Of a stretch of 64,000 nucleotides of DNA, positions 17,553-22,715 are shown in pieces (the stretch's first letter is position 1; each line of letters begins with the position of its first letter). The stretch comes from a virus. The notes under the pieces were generated by a model. That model had not been told where the DNA came from and ran no database searches. It saw nothing but the letters and a program-made list of their open reading frames with translations. A program made the translations under genes and the position numbers. The DNA is taken from positions 1-64,000 of the IMG/VR virus record IMGVR_UViG_3300044634_003731. One strand, given 5' to 3'.

Positions 17553-17654
17553 ATGTCTTTTCCATTACCCATTAAACAGATTAGTATTCTTGATTGCCAA
17601 TATTGGCATATTGAGGGTACTCCCCTGTTTGCGGATATGGAAAGACATATGTAA
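17553..17654 (+). CDS. Very small frame, possibly coding
   Basis: A 33-residue frame (MSFPLPIKQISILDCQYWH...) after a late promoter motif and before a terminator. No clear ribosome site and no family; it may instead be leader RNA. Confidence 0.3.
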   Translation: MSFPLPIKQISILDCQYWHIEGTPLFADMERHM

Positions 17655-17680
17655 GATGTAATCCATAAAGCAAAATACAG

Positions 17681-17713
17681 GGGAGAGAAACCAAAAGTTT
17701 CCTCCCTTTTTTT
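17681..17713 (+). terminator. Intrinsic terminator abutting next ATG
   Basis: GGGAG(A)GAAAC pairs with GTTTCCTCCC around a CAAAA loop, followed by a T-run ending at the ATG at 17714. Confidence 0.8.
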
Positions 17714-17887
17714 ATGCTTTGTGCCACTTGTTCAACTGGTCGTATCATTTGCCATTGGGGTCCAAACCCTGGTATATTACTTGAGTCGGTGGGGGAACGA
17801 GACCCCAAGTGCCTAGGACCACTTCTGGAACTGGCACAAACCACTTGCCCCGCAACGGGTTCCGTGGTATTCTTAAAGGGTGGTTGA
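17714..17887 (+). CDS. Small Cys-rich frame, unknown
   Basis: A 57-residue frame starting MLCATCSTGRIICHWGPNPG, with a CxxC pair and three more cysteines, ending in SVVFLKGG. The segment is clearly more GC-rich than its surroundings and contains several inverted repeats (GGTGGT/ACCACC near 17878-17895; GTGCCA/TGGCAC arms), so a structured RNA is an alternative. It begins immediately after a terminator. Coding status is uncertain. Confidence 0.4.
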   Translation: MLCATCSTGRIICHWGPNPGILLESVGERDPKCLGPLLELAQTTCPATGSVVFLKGG

Positions 17888-17930
17888 GAGACCACCAGCA
17901 CCTTGACAACTGAATATTTACCACATTATT

Positions 17931-18002
17931 GGGACATTAACTCAGCGGTAGAGTATTCGGCTTTTAACCGATTAGTCCTCGGTTCGAATCCGAGATGTCC
18001 CA
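17931..18002 (+). tRNA. tRNA-Lys(TTT)
   Basis: Acceptor GGGACAT/ATGTCCC, anticodon loop CTTTTAA, T loop TTCGAAT, discriminator A. Confidence 0.93.
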
Positions 18003-18005
18003 TAT

Positions 18006-18087
18006 GGGAGGATTTCCGAGTGGTTAAAGGAATCTGACTGTAAATCAGACGGCTCTGCCTTCACAGGTTCAAATCCTGTTCCTCCCA
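18006..18087 (+). tRNA. tRNA-Tyr(GTA)
   Basis: Acceptor GGGAGGA/TCCTCCC, anticodon loop CTGTAAA, long variable arm as expected for bacterial Tyr. Confidence 0.93.
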
Positions 18088-18091
18088 CCTT

Positions 18092-18165
18092 GACGGTGTA
18101 GCTTAGTGGTTTAAAGCGCCTGCCTGTCACGCAGGAGATCGGGGGTTCAAATCCCCTCATCGTCG
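18092..18165 (+). tRNA. tRNA-Asp(GTC)
   Basis: Acceptor GACGGTG/CATCGTC, anticodon loop CTGTCAC, G discriminator as usual for Asp. Confidence 0.93.
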
Positions 18166-18187
18166 TTGGAGTTTATCTCCATAATAT

Positions 18188-18259
18188 GGTCCTATCGTCT
18201 AGTGGTGAGGACATCACTCTTTCACAGTGAAGACACGGGTTCAAATCCCGTTAGGACTA
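18188..18259 (+). tRNA. tRNA-Glu(TTC)
   Basis: Acceptor GGTCCTA/TAGGACT (G-T first pair), anticodon loop CTTTCAC. Confidence 0.9.
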
Positions 18260-18262
18260 CCA

Positions 18263-18336
18263 CGGAATGTAGCGCAGTTTGGTAGCGCATCTGTTTTGGG
18301 AACAGAGGGTCGCAGGTTCGAATCCTGTCATTCCGA
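18263..18336 (+). tRNA. tRNA-Pro(TGG), copy 1
   Basis: Acceptor CGGAATG/CATTCCG, anticodon loop TTTGGGA. A second, different Pro(TGG) gene is at 22064. Confidence 0.92.
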
Positions 18337-18339
18337 CCA

Positions 18340-18412
18340 GGAAACATAGCTTAGTTGGTAAAGCATTCGACTGATAATCGAAAGAGCACTGGTTCGAGTC
18401 CAGTTGTTTCCA
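18340..18412 (+). tRNA. tRNA-Ile(GAT)
   Basis: Acceptor GGAAACA/TGTTTCC, anticodon loop CTGATAA, discriminator A. Confidence 0.92.
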
Positions 18413-18435
18413 TTGTTGCTTTGAAGCAACATTAA

Positions 18436-18525
18436 GGAAGTGTGGCAGAGAGGTTTAATGCAGTGGATTGCTAATCCGCCGATGTTCTTTAAGTGCATCC
18501 GTTGGTTCGAATCCAACCACTTCCG
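18436..18525 (+). tRNA. tRNA-Ser(GCT)
   Basis: Acceptor GGAAGTG/CACTTCC, anticodon loop TTGCTAA, long variable arm, G discriminator. Confidence 0.92.
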
Positions 18526-18612
18526 TAGGACTCCAGCAAGGTGCTTGCTAGGATATAAAAGACTGACGCCTCCCTCTTCAGAAAGAGTACCCAGCAGGTC
18601 AGCGTCCACTTT
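18526..18612 (+). other. Structured spacer between tRNA-Ser and tRNA-Met
   Basis: An 87-nt spacer, longer than the others. It holds CCAGCAAG/CTTGCTAGG and CTCTT/AAGAG hairpins and competing pairings GACGC/GCGTC and CTGAC/GTCAG. No tRNA anticodon/T-loop pattern and no frame of note. Confidence 0.35.
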
Positions 18613-18684
18613 GGCAGTGTAGTTCAGTGGTAGAACAAGAGATTCATACCCTCTATGTCGGTAGTTCAATTCTACCCACTGCCT
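18613..18684 (+). tRNA. tRNA-Met(CAT), copy 1
   Basis: Acceptor GGCAGTG/CACTGCC, anticodon loop TTCATAC. T discriminator is unusual. It may be elongator Met or an Ile tRNA needing lysidine. Confidence 0.85.
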
Positions 18685-18685
18685 T

Positions 18686-18757
18686 GTGTCGTTAGCCTAG
18701 TGGTTAAGGCATCTGTTTGTGGAACAGAGGAGATGAGTTCAATTCTCATACGACACC
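18686..18757 (+). tRNA. tRNA-His(GTG)
   Basis: Acceptor GTGTCGT/ACGACAC, anticodon loop TTGTGGA, C discriminator typical of His. The extra 5' G is not encoded (T at that place). Confidence 0.9.
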
Positions 18758-18759
18758 CC

Positions 18760-18830
18760 GCCCGATAAGCATTGTGGTGATGCAGCAGTTTAGTAAACTG
18801 CAGAGAACAGTTCAATTCTGTTATTGGGCT
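18760..18830 (+). tRNA. tRNA-Thr(AGT) by anticodon
   Basis: Acceptor GCCCGAT/ATTGGGC, anticodon stem GCAGT/ACTGC with loop TTAGTAA. An A34 Thr anticodon is rare in bacteria and phages; the rest of the fold is normal with a short variable loop. Confidence 0.75.
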
Positions 18831-18833
18831 CTC

Positions 18834-18858
18834 AACTATCCGGAATTTCCAGATAGTT
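18834..18858 (+). repeat. Spacer hairpin between tRNAs
   Basis: AACTATC/GATAGTT arms with an inner GGA/TCC pair set; no T-run, so not a plain terminator. Confidence 0.6.
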
Positions 18859-18863
18859 CAAAT

Positions 18864-18939
18864 GTTCAGGTGGCAGAGTGGTCGAATGCAGAAGTCTGCA
18901 AAACTTCTATCACCATGGGTTCGAATCCCACCCTGAACT
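18864..18939 (+). tRNA. tRNA-Cys(GCA)
   Basis: Acceptor GTTCAGG/CCTGAAC, anticodon loop CTGCAAA, T discriminator usual for Cys. Confidence 0.9.
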
Positions 18940-18942
18940 CTT

Positions 18943-18968
18943 TAATCCCGTCGAATTCCACGGGATTA
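18943..18968 (+). repeat. Spacer hairpin between tRNAs
   Basis: Nine-base arms TAATCCCGT/ACGGGATTA around an eight-base loop; no T-run. Confidence 0.65.
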
Positions 18969-18973
18969 CATAA

Positions 18974-19045
18974 TCCAGAATCGACTAACTGGCAGGTCAG
19001 CACCCTTTGAAGGTGTACGTCTAGGTTCGAATCCTAGTTCTGGAA
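18974..19045 (+). tRNA. tRNA-Gln(TTG)
   Basis: Acceptor TCCAGAA/TTCTGGA, anticodon loop CTTTGAA, T loop TTCGAAT. Confidence 0.9.
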
Positions 19046-19235
19046 TTGCTCCAATAGGGGCAACAATCTGTCCAACACTGGGGTTCGACTCCCCACATCT
19101 CCATTCTTGGGGATGAACTGGTATTCGACTGGGCAGAGGGTTTCGAGAATAAATCTCAACAACATCGTATCTTTCCGCAGAACTGCTGTTGCCGTTTGAG
19201 CAATAGCACTTTGAGCGAACTGGGGAGTAATCCCC
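19046..19235 (+). ncRNA. ssrA: Circularly permuted tmRNA (ssrA)
   Basis: The 3' acceptor piece comes first: a TTGCTCC/GGGGCAA hairpin, TCTGTCC, T arm TGGGG-TTCGACT-CCCCA, then CATCTCC and discriminator A at 19103. A 5-nt spacer (TTCTT) follows, then the 5' acceptor strand GGGGATG at 19109, which pairs with CATCTCC over seven bases. GGGCAGA (19131) pairs with TCTGTCC (19067), rebuilding helix P2. The tag frame 19158-19199 reads NNIVSFRRTAVAV then stop, close to the marine cyanobacterial tag NKIVSFSRQTAPVAA. The stop lies in a TGCTGTTGC/GCAATAGCA hairpin. Permuted two-piece tmRNA is known in marine cyanobacteria. Confidence 0.88.
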
Positions 19236-19241
19236 TTTCTT

Positions 19242-19315
19242 GTCCTTTTAGCTCAGTGGAACAGAGCAATAGGCTACGAACCTATGTGTCGGGAGTTCGA
19301 ATCTCTCAAAGGACG
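19242..19315 (+). tRNA. tRNA-Arg(ACG)
   Basis: Acceptor GTCCTTT/AAAGGAC, anticodon loop CTACGAA, G discriminator. Confidence 0.92.
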
Positions 19316-19316
19316 C

Positions 19317-19336
19317 TGCCAGTCTTCAAACTGGCA
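19317..19336 (+). repeat. Spacer hairpin after tRNA-Arg
   Basis: TGCCAGT/ACTGGCA arms and a six-base loop, directly before a promoter. Confidence 0.6.
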
Positions 19337-19344
19337 CAAGGCAC

Positions 19345-19373
19345 TTGACTTTCTTGGTCAGATGCCTTATGAT
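19345..19373 (+). promoter_or_regulatory. Sigma70-like promoter inside tRNA cluster
   Basis: TTGACT, 17-nt spacer, TATGAT, upstream of tRNA-Ile(TAT). Confidence 0.65.
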
Positions 19374-19391
19374 GATTGAGTCAAGGGTTAA

Positions 19392-19463
19392 GGGACTGTC
19401 GCCTATTGGTTAAGGCCCACTGCTTATAACGGTGTGAACAGAGTTCAATTCTCTGCAGTCCTA
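19392..19463 (+). tRNA. tRNA-Ile(TAT)
   Basis: Acceptor GGGACTG/CAGTCCT, anticodon loop CTTATAA. It reads AUA directly, unlike the usual bacterial lysidine-modified CAT tRNA; AUA is common in this AT-rich genome. Confidence 0.85.
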
Positions 19464-19467
19464 CCTT

Positions 19468-19540
19468 GCTCCTTTAGCAATCTGGTGAATGCAGCGAACT
19501 CATAATTCGCCTGAGGCGTGTTCAATTCACGCAAGGAGCA
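19468..19540 (+). tRNA. tRNA-Met(CAT), copy 2
   Basis: Acceptor GCTCCTT/AAGGAGC, anticodon stem GCGAA/TTCGC with loop CTCATAA, A discriminator. Confidence 0.88.
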
Positions 19541-19543
19541 CTT

Positions 19544-19560
19544 GGTAATCAAAGATTACC
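19544..19560 (+). repeat. Spacer hairpin between tRNAs
   Basis: GGTAATC-AAA-GATTACC, a perfect seven-base stem. Confidence 0.65.
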
Positions 19561-19564
19561 TTAT

Positions 19565-19648
19565 GGGAGTATGGTGGAATCGGTAGACACATCAGACTTA
19601 AAATCTGCTGGGAGCAATCCCGTGGGAGTTCAAGTCTCCCTACTCCTA
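19565..19648 (+). tRNA. tRNA-Leu(TAA)
   Basis: Acceptor GGGAGTA/TACTCCT, anticodon loop CTTAAAA, long variable arm. Confidence 0.92.
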
Positions 19649-19651
19649 CTT

Positions 19652-19725
19652 GCCGAAGTAATCCAACTGGTAGAGGTGCCTGACTCAAAATCAGGATGTT
19701 GTGGGTTCGAATCCCACTTTCGGTA
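19652..19725 (+). tRNA. tRNA-Leu(CAA) by anticodon, short variable loop
   Basis: Acceptor GCCGAAG/TTTCGGT, stem CCTGA/TCAGG with loop CTCAAAA. The variable region is only five bases, whereas bacterial Leu tRNAs carry a long arm; the D stem is also weak. Charging identity is uncertain. Confidence 0.75.
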
Positions 19726-19740
19726 TTGGTTATAACCAAT
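19725..19740 (+). repeat. Spacer palindrome between tRNAs
   Basis: A perfect 16-base palindrome ATTGGTTATAACCAAT. Confidence 0.6.
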
Positions 19741-19743
19741 TTT

Positions 19744-19815
19744 ATTGGGATGGTGTAATTGGTAGCACGAGAGTCTCCAAAACTTTTAGTTAGGGTTCAA
19801 GTCCCTATCCCAATG
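19744..19815 (+). tRNA. tRNA-Trp(CCA)
   Basis: Acceptor ATTGGGA/TCCCAAT, anticodon loop CTCCAAA, G discriminator as expected for Trp. Confidence 0.9.
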
Positions 19816-19816
19816 C

Positions 19817-19845
19817 TTGACAAATTCTTCTGAGTTTGTTACTAT
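19817..19845 (+). promoter_or_regulatory. Sigma70-like promoter inside tRNA cluster
   Basis: TTGACA, 17-nt spacer, TACTAT, immediately after tRNA-Trp. Confidence 0.68.
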
Positions 19846-19909
19846 ATAAAAGGATAGAGGTTAAGTCACTGTTACATCCTTATGAGGTGTATCACACTTA
19901 ATCCATCAT

Positions 19910-19981
19910 CGTGGGGAAGTGTAACGGTTGCACAGAAGTCTCATAAGCTTCAGGTAGGTGGTTCAACTCCACCCCCCGCCT
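19910..19981 (+). tRNA. tRNA-Met(CAT), copy 3, 1-72 mismatch
   Basis: Acceptor CGTGGGG/CCCCGCC with a C-C mismatch at the terminal pair, anticodon loop CTCATAA, T arm GGTGG/CCACC. A broken first pair is an initiator trait, but the GGG/CCC anticodon-stem signature is absent. T discriminator followed by an encoded CCA. Confidence 0.78.
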
Positions 19982-19987
19982 CCAATT

Positions 19988-20070
19988 GCTTCAGTGGTGG
20001 AACGGTAGACACAGCGGACTTAGAATCCGCCGCCTTAAAAAGCGTGGAAGTTCAAATCTTCTCTGGAGCA
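19988..20070 (+). tRNA. tRNA-Leu(TAG)
   Basis: Acceptor GCTTCAG/CTGGAGC, anticodon loop CTTAGAA, long variable arm. Confidence 0.92.
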
Positions 20071-20071
20071 C

Positions 20072-20100
20072 TTGACAATCAAACTTAAATAGTTTATGAT
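20072..20100 (+). promoter_or_regulatory. Sigma70-like promoter inside tRNA cluster
   Basis: TTGACA, 17-nt spacer, TATGAT, upstream of tRNA-Gly. Confidence 0.72.
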
Positions 20101-20110
20101 TGTCTCAACT

Positions 20111-20182
20111 GCGGAATTAGTTCAGTGGTAGAACGCCATCCTTCCAAGTTGGATGTCACCGGTTCGAATCCGGTATTCCGCT
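20111..20182 (+). tRNA. tRNA-Gly(TCC)
   Basis: Acceptor GCGGAAT/ATTCCGC, loop CTTCCAA, anticodon stem CCATC/GTTGG with one T-T mismatch. Confidence 0.9.
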
Positions 20183-20184
20183 CT

Positions 20185-20200
20185 GAACCTTCGGGTTCTT
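20185..20200 (+). terminator. UUCG hairpin after tRNA-Gly
   Basis: GAACC-TTCG-GGTTC followed by a short TTTA; a weak terminator or processing hairpin. Confidence 0.5.
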
Positions 20201-20203
20201 TAT

Positions 20204-20275
20204 TCCACAATAGCTCAGCGGTAGAGTCGGTGACTGTTAATCACTTGGTCCCTGGTTCGAATCCAGGTTGTGGAG
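20204..20275 (+). tRNA. tRNA-Asn(GTT)
   Basis: Acceptor TCCACAA/TTGTGGA, anticodon loop CTGTTAA, G discriminator. Confidence 0.92.
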
Positions 20276-20312
20276 TTGGAAGGTCTGGAAATGTCTGGAT
20301 CTTCCTCTAAAT

Positions 20313-20328
20313 CCTAAGTTTTCTTAGG
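20313..20328 (+). repeat. Spacer hairpin
   Basis: CCTAAG-TTTT-CTTAGG, 40 nt after tRNA-Asn. Confidence 0.55.
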
Positions 20329-20329
20329 T

Positions 20330-20400
20330 CGGGGACTTGATCACCCCCGCTCGTTGCGGAGAGTGTCTTCCGCGAGTGGTGGGCACTCACTACTCATCAA
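20330..20400 (+). ncRNA. Unassigned structured RNA segment
   Basis: A GC-rich 70-nt stretch between tRNA-Asn and tRNA-Val. TTGAT (337-341) pairs with ATCAA (396-400); inside, CGCTCG pairs with CGAGTG around GCGGA/TCCGC, competing with GAGTGGTG/CACTACTC (one G-T). No tRNA anticodon or T-loop pattern and no frame. It may be a small RNA or an unusual tRNA spacer. Confidence 0.4.
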
Positions 20401-20472
20401 GGGCGATTAACTCAGCGGTAGAGTGGCTGCCTTACAAGCAGTAAGTCATTGGTTCGAATCCGATATTGCCCA
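20401..20472 (+). tRNA. tRNA-Val(TAC)
   Basis: Acceptor GGGCGAT/ATTGCCC, anticodon loop CTTACAA. Confidence 0.93.
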
Positions 20473-20516
20473 TAATAAATAAATTATATTGATGAGAATG
20501 AATAGGGTTTAAAATA

Positions 20517-20768
20517 ATGTTGTCAATAAGATGCAAAGATTGTAATAAAGAATTAATAGGGCACCCATCAAAAACAGTAACGTGTGGTTGTCCCAATATG
20601 GCAACAATTCGTGGAGACAAGATTTCGGCACTTGACTTATCTCGAATTGTTATGCTAAACTCTTTAAAAGAAAATCAAAATAAAAGTGTGCTTACTTCTC
20701 AAGATATTGCTTGGCAAGAAGCACGTCGTCAACGTAAAGTAAGACGACTTGATTTTGAAGTCCGCTAA
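20517..20768 (+). CDS. Small zinc-ribbon-like protein
   Basis: An 83-residue protein embedded among tRNA genes. RCKDCNKELIG (about 5-15) and TCGCPNM (about 22-28) give a CxxC...CxC cluster suited to zinc binding. The C-terminal third is a basic helix (ARRQRKVRRLDFEVR). Such proteins recur in cyanophages without known function; nucleic-acid binding is a guess. No strong ribosome site. Confidence 0.72.
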   Translation: MLSIRCKDCNKELIGHPSKTVTCGCPNMATIRGDKISALDLSRIVMLNSLKENQNKSVLTSQDIAWQEARRQRKVRRLDFEVR

Positions 20769-20779
20769 GGACTTAATTT

Positions 20780-20863
20780 GGAAAGGTGTCCGAGTGGTTT
20801 AAGGAACTTGTCTTGAAAACAAGCGTGTTAATAGCACCGTGGGTTCGAATCCCACCCTTTCCG
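20780..20863 (+). tRNA. tRNA-Ser(TGA)
   Basis: Acceptor GGAAAGG/CCTTTCC, anticodon loop CTTGAAA, long variable arm, G discriminator. Confidence 0.92.
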
Positions 20864-20987
20864 TTACATAGAATACAAATTTAATACTTTCTTTCGTTTT
20901 CTGTATAGTAGTGTTACAAAACACTGACATTTAGATGACGTTTAAAATTCTATGATTAGTATATAGTAGTACTATGAATAGAAAAAA

Positions 20988-21137
20988 ATGGATCAGCACA
21001 CCTATAATAATTGGGTGAAGATCAAGGAGACTTTTGAGACTTCTGGTAATACTGATAATATGTTCTATAAGAGAGCAGTTGAAATCGTAAAAACCCGAAG
21101 AGATCCTCTTGCAAAATTTCTTGGCGATGAAAAATGA
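20988..21137 (+). CDS. Small protein, unknown
   Basis: A 49-residue frame (MDQHTYNNWVKIKETFETSG...) with helical, charged composition. Its stop overlaps the next ATG (ATGA), which supports a two-gene operon. Family not recognised. Confidence 0.6.
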   Translation: MDQHTYNNWVKIKETFETSGNTDNMFYKRAVEIVKTRRDPLAKFLGDEK

Positions 21138-21337
21138 TATGTGAACAAAAAGAATTTATTACACGTTCTGAAGTTCAGGAGATGATCGATGCAGCAATAC
21201 GACGACACAACCGTAATGCTTCTATCATTAGTATGTGCGTCGGTTGGGTGGTTCTTGCTTTATTTGCTGAGGGACTTTTGAGATTAGTTGGAGTTATTCC
21301 TCCACTATTTTCTTGGATGAAAATAACATTAAATTAA
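21134..21337 (+). CDS. Small single-pass membrane protein
   Basis: A 67-residue protein with a charged N-terminal helix (about 5-28) and a membrane segment (about 31-52, SMCVGWVVLALFAEGLLRLV). Coupled to the preceding gene by ATGA. Function unknown. Confidence 0.68.
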   Translation: MICEQKEFITRSEVQEMIDAAIRRHNRNASIISMCVGWVVLALFAEGLLRLVGVIPPLFSWMKITLN

Positions 21338-21341
21338 AAAA

Positions 21342-21431
21342 ATGACTAAAACAATATATAACGCTATAATTACTTTTAGTATTATTGGTTTTTTTATTTT
21401 TTGGGGACTTACTCACTCTTATTATAAATAA
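21342..21431 (+). CDS. Tiny membrane peptide
   Basis: A 29-residue frame (MTKTIYNAIITFSIIGFFIFWG...) that is nearly all one membrane helix. It starts 4 nt after the previous gene; a late promoter overlaps its end. Tiny membrane peptides are common in cyanophages. Confidence 0.5.
   Translation: MTKTIYNAIITFSIIGFFIFWGLTHSYYK
21423..21430 (+). promoter_or_regulatory. Late promoter TATAAATA
   Basis: Perfect TATAAATA, 27 nt before the ATG at 21457. Confidence 0.55.
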
Positions 21432-21456
21432 ACAAAAATAAATTAATTGAAATATT

Positions 21457-21951
21457 ATGGCAACAAAAACTATAACTTTATCTGTGACTTCTCCCACTGA
21501 AGGATATGCTTGGAATGTAAATTTTTCTGTTGATGATGCAACATTAATAAGAAATATAGTTAATTTTTCAATTAATTGTCCTACTAATACTGAAGGTAAT
21601 TTCTCTGTTCCAAGTACTGCAAATATAAGTCAAGTAGTTAATGGATATTCTAGTCATTCTGATACTAATGGAGGAACTCCTTCTTCTCTAGCAGATTCTG
21701 GAGCAAATAGTTATGTAACTTGGAGATCTATTTTAAGGAATGGACAATTTCCCACTTCGGGAAAAAGTTTAGATATATGGAGTTATCAATTTTATAATGA
21801 TATTATGTATAGTTCTAAAACTTGGGCACAAATAGGTAATGGATCTACTTATTCGTTAAACCCAGGAAAATGGAGTCTAATTTATGATTACTCCTCAAGG
21901 AATGTTTTTGCATTATCTAAAGGTGGAACATTAACAGTTTCTGTTGTATGA
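21457..21951 (+). CDS. Unrecognised beta-rich protein
   Basis: A 164-residue Ser/Thr/Asn-rich protein with alternating strands and almost no Lys/Arg clusters. TITLSVTSPTEGYAWNVNFSVDD at the start looks like an Ig-like or tail-fibre beta sandwich. No signal peptide. A late promoter upstream suggests a virion or adhesin role, but no family was recognised. Confidence 0.7.
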   Translation: MATKTITLSVTSPTEGYAWNVNFSVDDATLIRNIVNFSINCPTNTEGNFSVPSTANISQVVNGYSSHSDTNGGTPSSLADSGANSYVTWRSILRNGQFPTSGKSLDIWSYQFYNDIMYSSKTWAQIGNGSTYSLNPGKWSLIYDYSSRNVFALSKGGTLTVSVV

Positions 21952-22073
21952 TAAAAATTGTAGAATATCTTTTGACCCATCAATGGTCATTGTTTGTTAT
22001 TGGTTGTCTCTTGACACTTGGACCTGCAATGGGTATAATGATTGTGCATCAAAATAAAAACATCGGGCATTAG
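21948..22073 (+). CDS. Small membrane protein overlapping tRNA-Pro
   Basis: A 41-residue frame starting in an ATGA overlap with the previous gene. Residues about 13-34 form a membrane helix. Its stop codon lies within the first bases of tRNA-Pro at 22064, a 10-nt overlap between protein and tRNA genes. Confidence 0.6.
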   Translation: MIKIVEYLLTHQWSLFVIGCLLTLGPAMGIMIVHQNKNIGH

Positions 22074-22137
22074 CGCAGTTTGGTAGCGCGTTCCGTTTGG
22101 GGCGGAAAGGTCAAAGGTTCAAATCCTTTATGCCCGA
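22064..22137 (+). tRNA. tRNA-Pro(TGG), copy 2
   Basis: Acceptor CGGGCAT/ATGCCCG, anticodon loop TTTGGGG, stem TTCCG/CGGAA. It differs from copy 1 through most of its length. Confidence 0.92.
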
Positions 22138-22155
22138 CTCATAAAATCTTACTTT

Positions 22156-22386
22156 ATGAAAATGTATCCAGAACTTTCAGATCTCCAAAAATTTACAGTC
22201 GAAGAATTTCAATCGAATTTTGATACTCTGATGAATAGAGTAGAAAATGGCGAATCATTTATTATTGCTGATGGTGCAAAAAATGCAGTGATAGTTCCAT
22301 ATAACGAAACTATCAAGTATACAATAGAATCAACATTGGGTGATGAATTGATTCATATATACACTGACCACGAAGAAGGTTCTTGA
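22156..22386 (+). CDS. Phd/YefM-like antitoxin-fold protein
   Basis: A 76-residue protein with the pattern of Phd/YefM antitoxins: FTVEEFQSNFDTLMNRVENGESFIIADG (from about residue 13) followed by AVIVPY (about 44-49). The family are DNA-binding repressors that neutralise toxins. No partner toxin gene is next to it; the following gene has its own promoter. It could counter a host toxin or act as a regulator. Confidence 0.65.
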   Translation: MKMYPELSDLQKFTVEEFQSNFDTLMNRVENGESFIIADGAKNAVIVPYNETIKYTIESTLGDELIHIYTDHEEGS

Positions 22387-22396
22387 ACTGTCCACC

Positions 22397-22425
22397 TTGA
22401 CTTCTCACATCCAATCCCTTATAAT
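22397..22425 (+). promoter_or_regulatory. Sigma70-like promoter
   Basis: TTGACT, 17-nt spacer, consensus TATAAT, 23 nt before the ATG at 22448. Confidence 0.78.
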
Positions 22426-22447
22426 ACTAAGGTCAACATTCAAAACA

Positions 22448-22663
22448 ATGACTCTCACAGCAAAATTCAAGAAAGACGTTCAAACCCTTCGTGGTGCAGC
22501 AAATGGTGATTTCTACCTTGATGTAAAGAATCCAAAACTTTATAAAAAGGTTCGTCGTTACTACGAAAGTGAAGGTGTAGTATTTTCTGGTGATCCTTTG
22601 GACGACTATGAAATGCTTATGGAATATGTATACCAAGACCTTGAATCAGTTGAAGTTGCATGA
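22448..22663 (+). CDS. Small conserved early protein, unknown
   Basis: A 71-residue protein (MTLTAKFKKDVQTLRGAANG...). The ATG at 22448 is chosen because a strong promoter places transcription start near 22432, after an upstream in-frame ATG. The C terminus is acidic. No recognised family; the strong early promoter suggests a host-takeover role. Confidence 0.72.
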   Translation: MTLTAKFKKDVQTLRGAANGDFYLDVKNPKLYKKVRRYYESEGVVFSGDPLDDYEMLMEYVYQDLESVEVA

Positions 22664-22715
22664 TTAAATAGTCACGGATAGACTTTAACAGTACTAATTG
22701 GTGGGGGATCCAATT

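Noticed and set aside
17581-17901. Minus-strand 106-residue open frame
   Set aside because: No promoter or ribosome site, crosses a terminator and two plus-strand frames, and overlaps a GC-rich region that opens frames by chance.
17903-17931. TTGACA before tRNA-Lys as a promoter
   Set aside because: The only -10-like hexamers at proper spacing would start transcription inside the tRNA.
17931-22137. tRNA array as a prophage attachment site
   Set aside because: No integrase, excisionase or duplicated tRNA end is present; the phage is of a lytic type.
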